DNA of 64,000 nucleotides from Halorubrum ruber (GTDB lineage: Archaea > Halobacteriota > Halobacteria > Halobacteriales > Haloferacaceae), in the NCBI RefSeq assembly GCF_018228765.1, contig NZ_CP073695.1, positions 1,302,001 through 1,366,000 of the forward strand, in the 5' to 3' direction. Positions 34,797 to 44,725 of this stretch are shown here, in pieces; position 1 is the first letter of the stretch, and the number at the start of each line of letters is the position of its first letter. Below the pieces are notes generated by a model. It saw only the letters and a list, made by a program, of their open reading frames with translations, did not search any database and had not been told where the DNA came from. A program made the position numbers and the translations under genes.

Positions 34797-36125
34797 TTAG
34801 ATACCCGCCGGGAGGTCAGAGTCGCCGAGCGCCTCCGACAGCACGTCGGGACCCGCCTCGTACCGATTCACGGGGTCGAGCACGTTGCTCTCCCACTCGT
34901 CGTCGTACGTGACGGTGCCCCAGATGGACGCGACCGTCGCCTGGTTCGTCTCGCTGAACTGGTAGTCGCCGACGGGGCCCGAGTGCTCCATACCGGTGAA
35001 CTCGTCGACGAGTGCACTGGGGTCCGTCCCTCCGGCGGACTCGATCGCCTCCTTGTACAGGTGGACCGCCCGATACGCGCCCTCTGCGTTGTACGTCGGG
35101 AGCGACTCGTACTCCTCGTAGTACGCCTCGCGGAACGAGTTGTTCGCCTCGGTGTCGGGGACGAACGGATCGTACCGCGTGGAGGCGTACTCCCCCTCCG
35201 GAAGCGGGCTGCCGTCGCTCGGGAGGTCCGTCCCCATCCCGACGCTGAACAGCGTGTGGTCGATCTGGTCGAACCAGCCCGCGCTCTCGGCCTGTCCGAT
35301 GAACGTCGTGAGGTCGGCGCCCCACAGCGGCGTGAGCACCGCGTCCGGGTCGGCGTCGAGGATGGAGCTGATAAAGGGCGTGTAGTCGCTGGTCGCCAGT
35401 GCCGGGAACTGCTCGGCCGTGAACTCGGCCTCGACGCCGAGCCCGTCGCAGTACGCCTGGAAGTAGTCCCACGTCTCGTACCCGAACGCGTAGTCCGGGC
35501 CGATGGTGGCCCACTCGGTCGCGTCGAGATTCTCGGCGACCCGCGCGGCCCCGTAGATGTCCTGTGCGAGGCTGTTGGAGTCGCGGAACACGTACTCGTT
35601 CCCGACGGAGTCCTCGTGTTCGCCCTGCGGCGAGGTGACGAACGGGGTCGCCGCGTGCGTGATCATGAACGGCATCTGGAGCTGCGAGATCTGCGGCGCG
35701 ACGGCCTGGGCGACGCCGCTGGAGTCGAGCCCGAACAGCCCGTCGACGTTGTCCTCCTGGACGAGGCTGCGGATCTGCTGGATCGCCGTGTCGGCACTCG
35801 CCTCGGTGTCGCGGACGAGCACCTCGACGTCCCGCCCGTCGATACCGCCGTTGTCGTTGATCTCTGACACCGCGAAGTCGATTCCGCGTTCGGCCTCCTC
35901 GCCGTACAGCGACGCGAACCCGGAGAGGATGTTCGCGGCGCCGAGCGTTACGGGCCCGCCGTCGCCGCCGCCCCCGCCGGAACAGCCGGCGAGCCCGACG
36001 GCCGCCCCCGCGCCGGCGGCCTGAAGGAACCGCCGCCGTCCGACCGGTGACCGGCCTCCCGGACTCGTCTCAGCGGCGTCGGCCTGTTTATACTTGTTTT
36101 CGGTATCGCTGTCTTCGGTTACCAT
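34797..36125 (-). CDS. Tat-exported ABC substrate-binding lipoprotein LivK-like
   Basis: A 442-aa periplasmic-binding fold protein. The signal region has SPVGRRRFLQAAGAGAAVG with the twin-Arg motif, followed by the lipobox LAGC; mature residues begin with a Gly-rich linker. The Peripla_BP_6 pattern is seen in NILSGFASLYGEEAERGIDF and INDNGGIDGRDVEVLVRD. A longer GTG start (36158) would lie upstream of the expected transcript start, given the TATA box CATATTTATG near 36163. ATG 36125 is therefore chosen, with a leader of about 12 nt. Confidence 0.88.
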   Translation of the reverse strand: MVTEDSDTENKYKQADAAETSPGGRSPVGRRRFLQAAGAGAAVGLAGCSGGGGGDGGPVTLGAANILSGFASLYGEEAERGIDFAVSEINDNGGIDGRDVEVLVRDTEASADTAIQQIRSLVQEDNVDGLFGLDSSGVAQAVAPQISQLQMPFMITHAATPFVTSPQGEHEDSVGNEYVFRDSNSLAQDIYGAARVAENLDATEWATIGPDYAFGYETWDYFQAYCDGLGVEAEFTAEQFPALATSDYTPFISSILDADPDAVLTPLWGADLTTFIGQAESAGWFDQIDHTLFSVGMGTDLPSDGSPLPEGEYASTRYDPFVPDTEANNSFREAYYEEYESLPTYNAEGAYRAVHLYKEAIESAGGTDPSALVDEFTGMEHSGPVGDYQFSETNQATVASIWGTVTYDDEWESNVLDPVNRYEAGPDVLSEALGDSDLPAGI

Positions 36126-36320
36126 TGTTAACAATCGTCCGTGAGTGTCGCTCTCCACATAAATATGCGGGTCTATGACATACAGACGTATTGGGAAATT
36201 TATGATTCTCCCGAGATCCCCGGCCTGGACCCGGATCGACCGGGTCGAACGCGGGAGTCGGCAGCCGGTCTTCCGGCGTGACTACTATTACAACGACTGT
36301 ACAACGTTCACACACCTCTC

Positions 36321-37682
36321 ATGAACGTGGTAAACCCGGCGACCGGAGCGCAGATCGAAACGTACAACGAACACGACGCGGACGACGTCGAGGCGGCGTT
36401 AGGCCGGTCGGTTCGAGCGTTCGAGGACTGGCGGACGCGCCCGCTCCGGGACCGCGAGCGGCTGCTCGCGAACGCGGCGGACGTGCTCAGAGAGAACAAG
36501 CGGCGGTACGCCGAGACGATGACGCGGGAGATGGGGAAGCCGATCTCGCAGGCGGTCGGCGAGGTCGAGAAGTGCGCGTGGGTCTGCGACCACTACGCGG
36601 AACACGCGGGCGCGTACCTCGAAGCCGACCACCACCCGAGCCCGCCGGGCTCGACGGTCAAGACCGAACACGAGCCGCTCGGCCCCGTCCTCGCGGTGAT
36701 GCCGTGGAACTTCCCGTTCTGGCAGGTGTTCCGCTTCGCCGCGCCGTACCTCACGGCCGGGAACGTCGGGCTCCTCAAGCACGCGTCGAACGTGCCCGGC
36801 TGCGCGCTCGCGATCGAGGAGGTGTTCCGCGAGGCCGGCTACCCCGAGGACGTCTTCCAGACGCTTCTGATCCCCTCGGACCTCGTCGACGACCTCCTAA
36901 CGGACGACCGCGTCCGGGCCGCGACGCTGACCGGGAGCGGGCCGGCCGGGCGCGCGGTCGCTGCGAGCGCCGGCGACCAGCTCAAGAAGACCGTCCTCGA
37001 ACTCGGCGGGAGCGACCCGTTCGTCGTCCTCGACGACGCCGACGTCGCGGCCGCGGCCGAGACGGGCGCGTGGGCGCGGAACCTGAACGGGGGCCAGTCG
37101 TGCATCGCCGCGAAGCGCTTCGTCGTCCACACGGACGTGTACGACGAGTTCCTCGACGCGCTCGTCGACGAGGTCGACGCGCTCGTCGTCGGCGACCCGA
37201 CCGACGAGGCGACCGACGTCGGGCCGCAGGCGCGGGAGGACCTCATGGAGTCGCTCCACGAGCAGGTGACCGCGAGCGTCGACGCCGGCGCGACGGTCGT
37301 GACCGGCGGAGAGCCGCTCGACCGAGCGGGGGCGTTCTACCCGCCGACCGTCCTGACCGACGTCCCCGAGGGGTGCCCCGTCGACACCGAGGAGACGTTC
37401 GGGCCGGTGGCCACGGTGTACGAGGTCGACGACGAGGAGGCGGCGATCGAGACGGCCAACGACACCGAGTTCGGGCTCGGCGCGAGCGTCTGGACCGAGG
37501 ACCGCGACCGCGGCGAGCGCGTGGCGAGCCGCATCGACGCGGGCTGCGTGTACGTGAACCAGCTGGTGAAGTCCGACCCGCGGGTCCCCTTCGGCGGCGT
37601 CAAGGACTCGGGCTACGGTCGGGAGCTCTCCGAGGCCGGGATCAAGGAGTTCGTCAACCGCAAGACCGTCTGGGTCGAGTGA
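36321..37682 (+). CDS. NAD(P)-dependent aldehyde (succinate-semialdehyde-like) dehydrogenase
   Basis: A 453-aa aldehyde dehydrogenase, short at the N-terminus as for the GabD/YneI group. The cofactor region is MPWNFPFWQVFRFA, the general base LELGGSDPF (E227), the nucleophile NGGQSCIAAKRF (C261), and the C-terminal PFGGVKDSGYGRELSEAGI. This pattern is typical of succinate-semialdehyde dehydrogenases. It is divergent from the liv operon, with a plausible TATA-like CTATTACAAC 30 bp upstream. It would fit 4-hydroxybutyrate or 4-aminobutyrate catabolism together with nearby acyl-CoA genes. Confidence 0.87.
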   Translation: MNVVNPATGAQIETYNEHDADDVEAALGRSVRAFEDWRTRPLRDRERLLANAADVLRENKRRYAETMTREMGKPISQAVGEVEKCAWVCDHYAEHAGAYLEADHHPSPPGSTVKTEHEPLGPVLAVMPWNFPFWQVFRFAAPYLTAGNVGLLKHASNVPGCALAIEEVFREAGYPEDVFQTLLIPSDLVDDLLTDDRVRAATLTGSGPAGRAVAASAGDQLKKTVLELGGSDPFVVLDDADVAAAAETGAWARNLNGGQSCIAAKRFVVHTDVYDEFLDALVDEVDALVVGDPTDEATDVGPQAREDLMESLHEQVTASVDAGATVVTGGEPLDRAGAFYPPTVLTDVPEGCPVDTEETFGPVATVYEVDDEEAAIETANDTEFGLGASVWTEDRDRGERVASRIDAGCVYVNQLVKSDPRVPFGGVKDSGYGRELSEAGIKEFVNRKTVWVE

Positions 37683-37733
37683 TGGGAGTGACAGCCATCG
37701 AAGGGTAGTTACCCCCGGGCGGCACGCTGGGGT

Positions 37734-39302
<1,569 letters not shown>

Positions 39303-39333
39303 ACTTCGGATCGATTCTCGCTCGTTCCACGGC

Positions 39334-39343
39334 GTTTTAATAC
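39334..39343 (+). promoter_or_regulatory. TATA box of the thiolase gene
   Basis: GTTTTAATAC is centred about 27 bp before the ATG at 39366, giving a leaderless transcript. Confidence 0.55.
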
Positions 39344-39365
39344 ACCGACTCACCTGTTATCTTTC

Positions 39366-40508
39366 ATGACAGACGAGACCACGCCGGTGATCGCGGCCGC
39401 CTACCGAACGCCGCAGGGGAAAGAGGGCGGCGTCTACGAAGATGTCCGCAGCGAGGACCTCTCGACGACGCTCATCGACCACGCGCTCGCGGAGACGGGG
39501 CTGACTAGCGACCACGTCGACGACCTGATGTGGGGCGTCGCCCAGCAGCGCACCGAGCAGGACAACAACGTCGCGCGCGTCATCGCGCTGCTCTCGGACC
39601 TGGGCGAGTCGGTTCCCGCCACCTCGATCAACCGGTGGTGCGCCTCCTCGATGCAAGCGGTCATCTCGGCGTCCGACGCGATCGCCGCGGGCAACCGCGA
39701 CTGTATCATCGCCGGCGGCGTCGAGAACATGAGCCGCGTCCCGATGGACGGCGACTCCTACGAGCACCTCCATCCCGAGCTCTCCGAGCAGTACAACATC
39801 TTCCAGCTACAGATGGGGATGACCGCCGAGAAGGTGGCCGAGGAGTACGACGTGAGCCGCGAGGCGCAAGACGAGTACGCGGCCCGGAGCCACCAGCGCG
39901 CCGCCGAGGCGACGGAGTCCGGCCGGTTCGACGACGAGATCGTCCCCGTCGAGACCGACGAGGGACTGGTCGAGGAAGACGAGGGGATCCGCCCTGACAC
40001 GACCGCCGAGAAGCTCGCCGACCTCCCGCCCGCGTTCACGGGCGACGGCACCGTCACTGCGGGGAACTCCTCGCAGATCTCCGACGGCGCGTCGCTGACG
40101 GTCGTCACCAGTAAGGCGTTCGCCGAGGAGCACGGCCTCGACGTGCTCGCGGAGGTCGGCACGAACAACGTCGCCGGCGTCGACCCGACCGTGATGGGGA
40201 TCGGCCCGGTGCCCGCCACCCGCGGGCTCCTCGAACGCGCCGGAACCGACATCGACGACTACGACCTCGTCGAACTGAACGAGGCGTTCGCCTCCCAGTG
40301 TGAGTACTCGCGCCGCGAGCTCGGTATCGACGAAGACAGCTACAACGTTAACGGCGGCGCCATCGCGCTCGGGCACCCGCTCGGCGCCTCGGGCGCGCGG
40401 CTCCCCGTCACGCTGCTCCACGAGATGCAAAAGCAGGACGCCGAACGCGGCCTCGCGACGCTCTGCGTCGGCTTCGGGCAGGGCGCCGCGATCGAGTTCC
40501 TTCGGTAG
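39366..40508 (+). CDS. Thiolase family protein (acetyl-CoA C-acyltransferase)
   Basis: A 380-aa thiolase. The nucleophile is C92 in [11 protein letters not shown], the His motif is [18 protein letters not shown] near residue 340, and the second Cys is in [11 protein letters not shown]. It may run acetoacetyl-CoA synthesis or the last step of beta-oxidation. The same locus has an ACAD, a 3-oxoacyl reductase and a CoA ligase. It is monocistronic, ending just before structured element copy C; a T5 run at 40527-40531 may terminate it. Confidence 0.92.
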   Translation: MTDETTPVIAAAYRTPQGKEGGVYEDVRSEDLSTTLIDHALAETGLTSDHVDDLMWGVAQQRTEQDNNVARVIALLSDLGESVPATSINRWCASSMQAVISASDAIAAGNRDCIIAGGVENMSRVPMDGDSYEHLHPELSEQYNIFQLQMGMTAEKVAEEYDVSREAQDEYAARSHQRAAEATESGRFDDEIVPVETDEGLVEEDEGIRPDTTAEKLADLPPAFTGDGTVTAGNSSQISDGASLTVVTSKAFAEEHGLDVLAEVGTNNVAGVDPTVMGIGPVPATRGLLERAGTDIDDYDLVELNEAFASQCEYSRRELGIDEDSYNVNGGAIALGHPLGASGARLPVTLLHEMQKQDAERGLATLCVGFGQGAAIEFLR

Positions 40509-40524
40509 ACGACGTAGGACCCGG

Positions 40525-40810
40525 AATTTTTCCTTCGGTGGCGCGTGCCTGCGAGGCCGCTCTGCGGCCGAGCAGCACGCGCGAGGGAGTCAGTCGCCGG
40601 AGCGAAGCGACGGCGACTGACGAGGTTGGGGAGGCGTGAGGCTGCGGTTGCGGCGCGGGGGCGGGGGCGGGACTCGAAGGGGCGGCCACGAGGCCCCCGT
40701 AGGCGACGTAAGCACCACAGGAACGAGCGAAGCGAGTGACGAGGAGCGCAGCGAGCGTACGGGGGCCTCGTGGCCGGGGCTTCGCCGGTGTTCGTCGTCG
40801 TCCTGTCAGT
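40525..40810 (+). repeat. Dispersed structured element, copy C
   Basis: This copy lacks a clear TATA box (only AATTTTT at 40526-40531) but has a complete core starting GGTGGCGCGTGCC (40538). Stem I encloses GGCCG/CGGCC. Stem II is a perfect 11 bp (GTCAGTCGCCG/CGGCGACTGAC). Stem III is a perfect 19 bp pairing 40683-40701 with 40758-40776, and its sequence (GGCCACGAGGCCCCCGTA) is quite unlike copy A's. That difference with pairing kept is compensatory. Tail unit: GCCGGGGCTTCGCCGGTG, decayed and without TTTATAAA. No gene lies within. Confidence 0.75.
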
Positions 40811-40846
40811 ACCAATCAGTAAGCGAGCAATCGGATCTTCAGCGTC

Positions 40847-41758
40847 TTACTTGTCTCCGTGCGTGAATCCGCGGTCGGGCAGGGGGTCGCCGTCGGCGAG
40901 GACGCGCGGGGCTCCCTCTTCGGGCGCCTCGGTTACCGTCCCGATCCGAGTCAGGCCAGACGGACACGCCGCTTCGACCGCATCAACCTCCGCTTCCGGC
41001 ACCGCACACAGCAGCTCGAAGTCCTCGCCGAAGTGCGCCGCGAGCTCGAACCGCTCCGCCGACCCCTCCGCGAGCTCCTCGACCGCGGGATGGACCGGAA
41101 CCGCGTCCCGCTCCACCTCGATCCCGACCCCGCTCGCCTCGGCGAGCTGGTGACACGAGCGCGCCAGCCCGTCCGAGGAGTCCATCATCGCGGTCGCCGC
41201 GCCCACGAGCGCCAGCCCGTCGGCCACCCGCGGCGTGAACCGGAACAGCTCGTTGGCGCGCTCGACCGCCTCGTCCGAGTTCTTTTTAAATAGCCGGAGC
41301 GCCGCCGCCGAACGCCCCCACTCGCCGGTGACGCAGAGCGCGTCGCCCGGCCGCGCCCCGCCTCTGGTGACGGGACCTGCGTCGGTCACGTCCCCGATCG
41401 CGGTGGTCGCCGTCGTGAACTCGACGTGCTCGTCGAGGTCGCCGCCGACGTACTCGGCGTCGACGGCCTCGCAGACGTCGACCGCGCCCGCGACGAACGC
41501 GTCGAGCTCGTCCGGGTCGAACACCTCGTCGGCGTAGACGGCGACCGCGGCCCGGGCAGCCGCGCCCATCGCGGCCACGTCCGAGAGCGACGCGCCCACC
41601 GCGCGCCAGCCGGCAGTGTACCGGGTCGTCCCGGGCGGGAAGTCGGTCCGCTCGTGGAGCATGTCCGTTGTGATGACCGTCCCGTCGACGACGGCGGCGT
41701 CGTCGCCCGCGGCTGGGAGGTCGGCGGCGATGGCTCGGAGGGCGTCGCGCTCGTTCAC
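40847..41758 (-). CDS. thiL: Thiamine-monophosphate kinase
   Basis: A 303-aa ATP-dependent kinase of the PurM/AIR synthase-like fold. Motifs are GDDAAVVDGTVITTDMLHER, WRAVGASLSDVAAMGA, GDALCVTGEWGRSAAAL, MMDSSDGLARSCHQLAEASG and FGEDFELLCAVPE, all typical of ThiL. GTG 41758 (MNERDALRAIAADLP) is chosen because a TATA-like GCTTATTGG is centred about 28 bp upstream. The open frame continues further, but without family similarity. It makes thiamine diphosphate from the thiE product. Confidence 0.9.
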   Translation of the reverse strand: MNERDALRAIAADLPAAGDDAAVVDGTVITTDMLHERTDFPPGTTRYTAGWRAVGASLSDVAAMGAAARAAVAVYADEVFDPDELDAFVAGAVDVCEAVDAEYVGGDLDEHVEFTTATTAIGDVTDAGPVTRGGARPGDALCVTGEWGRSAAALRLFKKNSDEAVERANELFRFTPRVADGLALVGAATAMMDSSDGLARSCHQLAEASGVGIEVERDAVPVHPAVEELAEGSAERFELAAHFGEDFELLCAVPEAEVDAVEAACPSGLTRIGTVTEAPEEGAPRVLADGDPLPDRGFTHGDK

Positions 41759-42047
41759 TACCCGAAACTCCGCACGTGGACCCAATAAGCGATCGGTCCG
41801 GGCGACGGATGACGTCGACATCGGTGGCCCACGAACCCGGGGCGGCCGCCCCGTCCATGTCCCATGTTGCCATGAAACATTTAAACGGGTAATACACATT
41901 AACGAATATTATCATTATCAATCATTATGTTTATTATCCTCCTCCGATTTCCTCCGTTCGCAATGGCAGTACCCGTACACGGACACGCAGCGACCCGACG
42001 CACGGACTCGATCACCAGACGACCGCCGCAACCGCCCACACGACCCG
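41759..42047. promoter_or_regulatory. Leader/promoter region upstream of the aceA operon
   Basis: An AT-rich stretch (41870-41940) between GC-rich sequences carries several TATA-like words, the best being GTTTATTATCC at about 41930. Transcription would start near 41960, leaving about 700 nt before aceA that hold two small overlapping frames. A 32-codon frame starting at ATG 41963 (MAVPVHGHAATRRTD) and ending at 42061 is also possible. Confidence 0.45.
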
Positions 42048-42449
42048 ATGACGACACCTAACGACACGCCCGACGACACGACCCGACGCACAGACGGCAC
42101 GACCGACACGGACTCGACGACCCGCTCCGACCGCCGGACCGGTTCGAGCTCAACGACTACTTCTCCGCGGACGATCCCCGGCCGTACCCCGCTCACCGAG
42201 GAGGCCGGCGCGCCGCTGGTCCCGACGATCACGACCCGGCGAGCGACGGGGACGCGAACGGCCGGCTCGCCGCCGCAGACCGACACCCGGCAGCCAACCG
42301 ACACCCCGCAGCCGACCGACACCCCGCAGCCGACGGCGACCGACACCCGCCGACCGACCCGCCCGCCGACGGACGGCGAGCGTGACGCGCCGCTCGTCCC
42401 CGACCTGCGTCCCGCCTCGCGGACGCGGACGGACGGGGGGTCCCGATGA
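42048..42449 (+). CDS. Possible low-complexity Thr/Pro/Arg-rich protein upstream of aceA
   Basis: A 133-aa frame rich in Thr, Asp, Arg and Pro, with repeats of QPTDTP and two LVP words (GAPLVPT, DAPLVPD). It has a high GC third position, but no domain. Its stop overlaps the next start (ATGA). Another plus-strand frame in the same stretch encodes a more protein-like segment (RFELNDYFSADDPRPYP), so the coding frame is uncertain. It might be a real disordered protein or a leader without coding role. Confidence 0.3.
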   Translation: MTTPNDTPDDTTRRTDGTTDTDSTTRSDRRTGSSSTTTSPRTIPGRTPLTEEAGAPLVPTITTRRATGTRTAGSPPQTDTRQPTDTPQPTDTPQPTATDTRRPTRPPTDGERDAPLVPDLRPASRTRTDGGSR

Positions 42450-42655
42450 CGGCGAACACGACGCGCCGCCCCGTTCCCATGGCGGGGACCGGCGACGGCC
42501 CGCGACCGGACTCCACGTCGTTCGCGCCCACCGCGCGCACGGACGGCGGACGCCGCGCCGACGAGCGCCGCGCCGACAGCCGTCCCGACCGACGCTCCAC
42601 CGACGAGCGCCGCGCCGCGTCGAACCGCACCGCAGCCGACGACTCCACGCTGTAA
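42446..42655 (+). CDS. Possible 69-aa basic disordered protein before aceA
   Basis: It starts inside the ATGA overlap with the preceding frame and ends four bases before the aceA ATG. The sequence ([20 protein letters not shown] on; then repeats of DERRA) is Arg/Asp-rich, without a fold or homologue I recognise. The overlap at the start and close spacing at the end suggest coupling, but base composition alone could keep this frame open. Confidence 0.3.
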   Translation: MTANTTRRPVPMAGTGDGPRPDSTSFAPTARTDGGRRADERRADSRPDRRSTDERRAASNRTAADDSTL

Positions 42656-42659
42656 TCCG

Positions 42660-43700
42660 ATGAATCCCAACGAACTCGACGACGACGTCTTCGACAGAGA
42701 TATCGACAACCCGGCCGGCCGAAAGCTCCGCCAGCTGTTCGACGAGCAGGAGTACACGTTCGCGCCCGGGATCTACCACGCGCTCGATGCCCGCCTCGCG
42801 GAGATGGCCGGGCTCGACGCGGCCTACATGAGCGGCTACTCGACCGTCCTCGGCCAGTTCGGCTTCCCCGACCTAGAGATGGTCACCATGTCCGAGATGG
42901 TCGAGAACGCCAAGCGCATGGTCGAGGCAACGAACCTCCCCGTCATCGCCGACTGCGACACCGGTTACGGCGGCGTCCACAACGTCCGGCGCGCGGTCCG
43001 CGAGTACGAGAAGGCCGGCGTCGCGGCGATCCACATCGAGGACCAGACCTCGCCGAAGCGCTGCGGCCACATCGCGGGCAAGCAGATCGTCTCCCGCGAG
43101 CAGGCCCGCTCGCGGTTCGAGGCCGCCGTCGACGCGAAGCAGAGCGAGGACACGGTCATCATCGCCCGCACCGACGCGTACGGCTCCGCGAATGGCGACT
43201 GGGAGGAACACCTCGAACGCGGCCGCATCTACGCCGACGCCGGTGTCGACCTCGTCTGGCCCGAGATGCCCGACCCCTCGCGCGAGGACGCGGTCGAGTA
43301 CGCCGAGACGATCCACGAGACCCACCCCGACCTCGACCTCGCGTTCAACTACTCCTCCTCGTTCGAGTGGGGCGCCGAGGAGGACCCGCTCACCTTCGAG
43401 GAACTCGGCGACCTCGGCTACCAGTACATCTTCATCACGCTGTACGGGCTCCACTCCGGCGCCCACGCCGCCTACGAGGACTTCGCGAACATCGCCGAGA
43501 ACGACGAGGAGGCGCAGTTCGACCTCGAAGAGCGCTACATCGGCCACGAGACCGAGAGCCACCACGAGCTCTCCTTCGTCCCGCGGTACCAGGACATTGA
43601 GGCCGAGTTCGACCCCGAGGCGCGACAGCGCCAGGAGGAGTCGGCCGGCTTCACCGAAGACGAGAACGACCCGATCACGGCCTCGGAGGGCGACGACTGA
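42660..43700 (+). CDS. aceA: Isocitrate lyase
   Basis: A 346-aa haloarchaeal isocitrate lyase of the ICL/PEP mutase superfamily. Motifs are [50 protein letters not shown] (the K-R-C-G-H catalytic signature) and [20 protein letters not shown]. It cleaves isocitrate to glyoxylate and succinate in the glyoxylate bypass, allowing growth on acetate or fatty acids. The aceB ATG sits on its stop (TGATG), so the two are translated together. Confidence 0.94.
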   Translation: MNPNELDDDVFDRDIDNPAGRKLRQLFDEQEYTFAPGIYHALDARLAEMAGLDAAYMSGYSTVLGQFGFPDLEMVTMSEMVENAKRMVEATNLPVIADCDTGYGGVHNVRRAVREYEKAGVAAIHIEDQTSPKRCGHIAGKQIVSREQARSRFEAAVDAKQSEDTVIIARTDAYGSANGDWEEHLERGRIYADAGVDLVWPEMPDPSREDAVEYAETIHETHPDLDLAFNYSSSFEWGAEEDPLTFEELGDLGYQYIFITLYGLHSGAHAAYEDFANIAENDEEAQFDLEERYIGHETESHHELSFVPRYQDIEAEFDPEARQRQEESAGFTEDENDPITASEGDD

Positions 43701-44620
43701 TGGCCGGGCCGGAAGACGTCACGCTCCGGCGGAGTCAGCTCGCCACGCCGGGCTCCGACCCGGAGATGATCGAGCGCGCGCCCGACTCCGGCGCCGACGA
43801 GGCGTTCCTCGACCTCGAGGACTCCGTCGCGCCCTCGGCGAAGGTCGACGCCCGCGAGAACGTCATCGAGGGGCTGATCGAGTACGACTGGTCGGACACC
43901 CGGCCCTGCTACCGGATGAACGGCGTCGACACCAGGTGGTTCTACGACGACGTGATCGAGGTCGTCGGGCGCGCCGGCGAGTACCTCGACACGATCATGG
44001 TGCCGATGGCGAACAACCCGGAGACGGTCGCCACCGTCGACAACCTCCTGACGCAGGTCGAGGAGAACAACGACCTGCCGGTCGGCGACATCGGCCTCCA
44101 GGCGCAGATCGAGTCGCCGGAGGCGATGACGAAGGTCGCCGACATCGCCCGCGCCAGCGACCGCCTGGAGTCGCTCGTGTTCGGCCCCGGCGACTACACC
44201 GCCAACGTCGGCGCCGCCGGCCTCACGATCGGCTCCGGCGGCGGCTACCCCGGCCACTACTGGCACTACCAGCTCGCGCGCATCGCCCACGCGGCGAAGG
44301 CGCAGGGCCTCCAGGTGATCGACGGCCCGTACGCCGAGATCGAGGACGCGGAGGGGTTCCGCGACTCCTGTCGCTGGGCGAGCCAGCTGGGCTGTGACGG
44401 CAAGTGGGCGATCCACCCGAGCCAGATCGAGCCCGCCAACGAGACGTTCGCCCCCTCGCCCGAGGAGGCCGAGAAGGCGCGTCGGATCGTCGACGCCTAC
44501 GCGGAGGCGAAAGAGCAGGGCAAAGGCGCCGTGAGCGTCGACGGCGAGATGGTCGACGAGGCGACCGACAAGATGGCCCGCGGGATCGTCGCGCGCGCCG
44601 AGCAGGCGGGAATTCTGTAA
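43700..44620 (+). CDS. aceB: Malate synthase, haloarchaeal (AceB/CitE-like) type
   Basis: A 306-aa TIM-barrel enzyme of the HpcH/HpaI/CitE superfamily, not the large bacterial malate synthase A/G. The haloarchaeal form is known from Haloferax volcanii. Features are SGADEAFLDLEDSVAPSAK, MVPMANNPETVATVDN, LQAQIESPEAM, FGPGDYTANVGA and KWAIHPSQIEPAN. It condenses glyoxylate with acetyl-CoA. Its stop is followed by a T6 run. Confidence 0.92.
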   Translation: MAGPEDVTLRRSQLATPGSDPEMIERAPDSGADEAFLDLEDSVAPSAKVDARENVIEGLIEYDWSDTRPCYRMNGVDTRWFYDDVIEVVGRAGEYLDTIMVPMANNPETVATVDNLLTQVEENNDLPVGDIGLQAQIESPEAMTKVADIARASDRLESLVFGPGDYTANVGAAGLTIGSGGGYPGHYWHYQLARIAHAAKAQGLQVIDGPYAEIEDAEGFRDSCRWASQLGCDGKWAIHPSQIEPANETFAPSPEEAEKARRIVDAYAEAKEQGKGAVSVDGEMVDEATDKMARGIVARAEQAGIL

Positions 44621-44654
44621 GCCGGGACGCTCCGAGGTCGTCGCGGCACTCGGG

Positions 44655-44666
44655 CATCTTTTTTCG
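44655..44666 (+). terminator. T-rich terminator after aceB
   Basis: TCTTTTTT lies about 40 bp downstream of the aceB stop in otherwise GC-rich DNA. This is the typical poly-U signal of archaeal intrinsic termination. Confidence 0.5.
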
Positions 44667-44725
44667 ACGCGCGCTCGCCGGTCGCCCGCCGGTATCGTCA
44701 CTCCGAAATCGTCACTCCGGAATCG

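Noticed and set aside
34653-35867. A 404-codon plus-strand frame opposite livK.
   Set aside because: Mirror of a well-supported Tat lipoprotein gene; no domain.
41918-42757. A 279-codon minus-strand frame over the aceA leader.
   Set aside because: It runs into the 5' end of aceA, has Ser/Arg/Val-rich filler sequence and no start context; the plus-strand frames are at least coupled to aceA.
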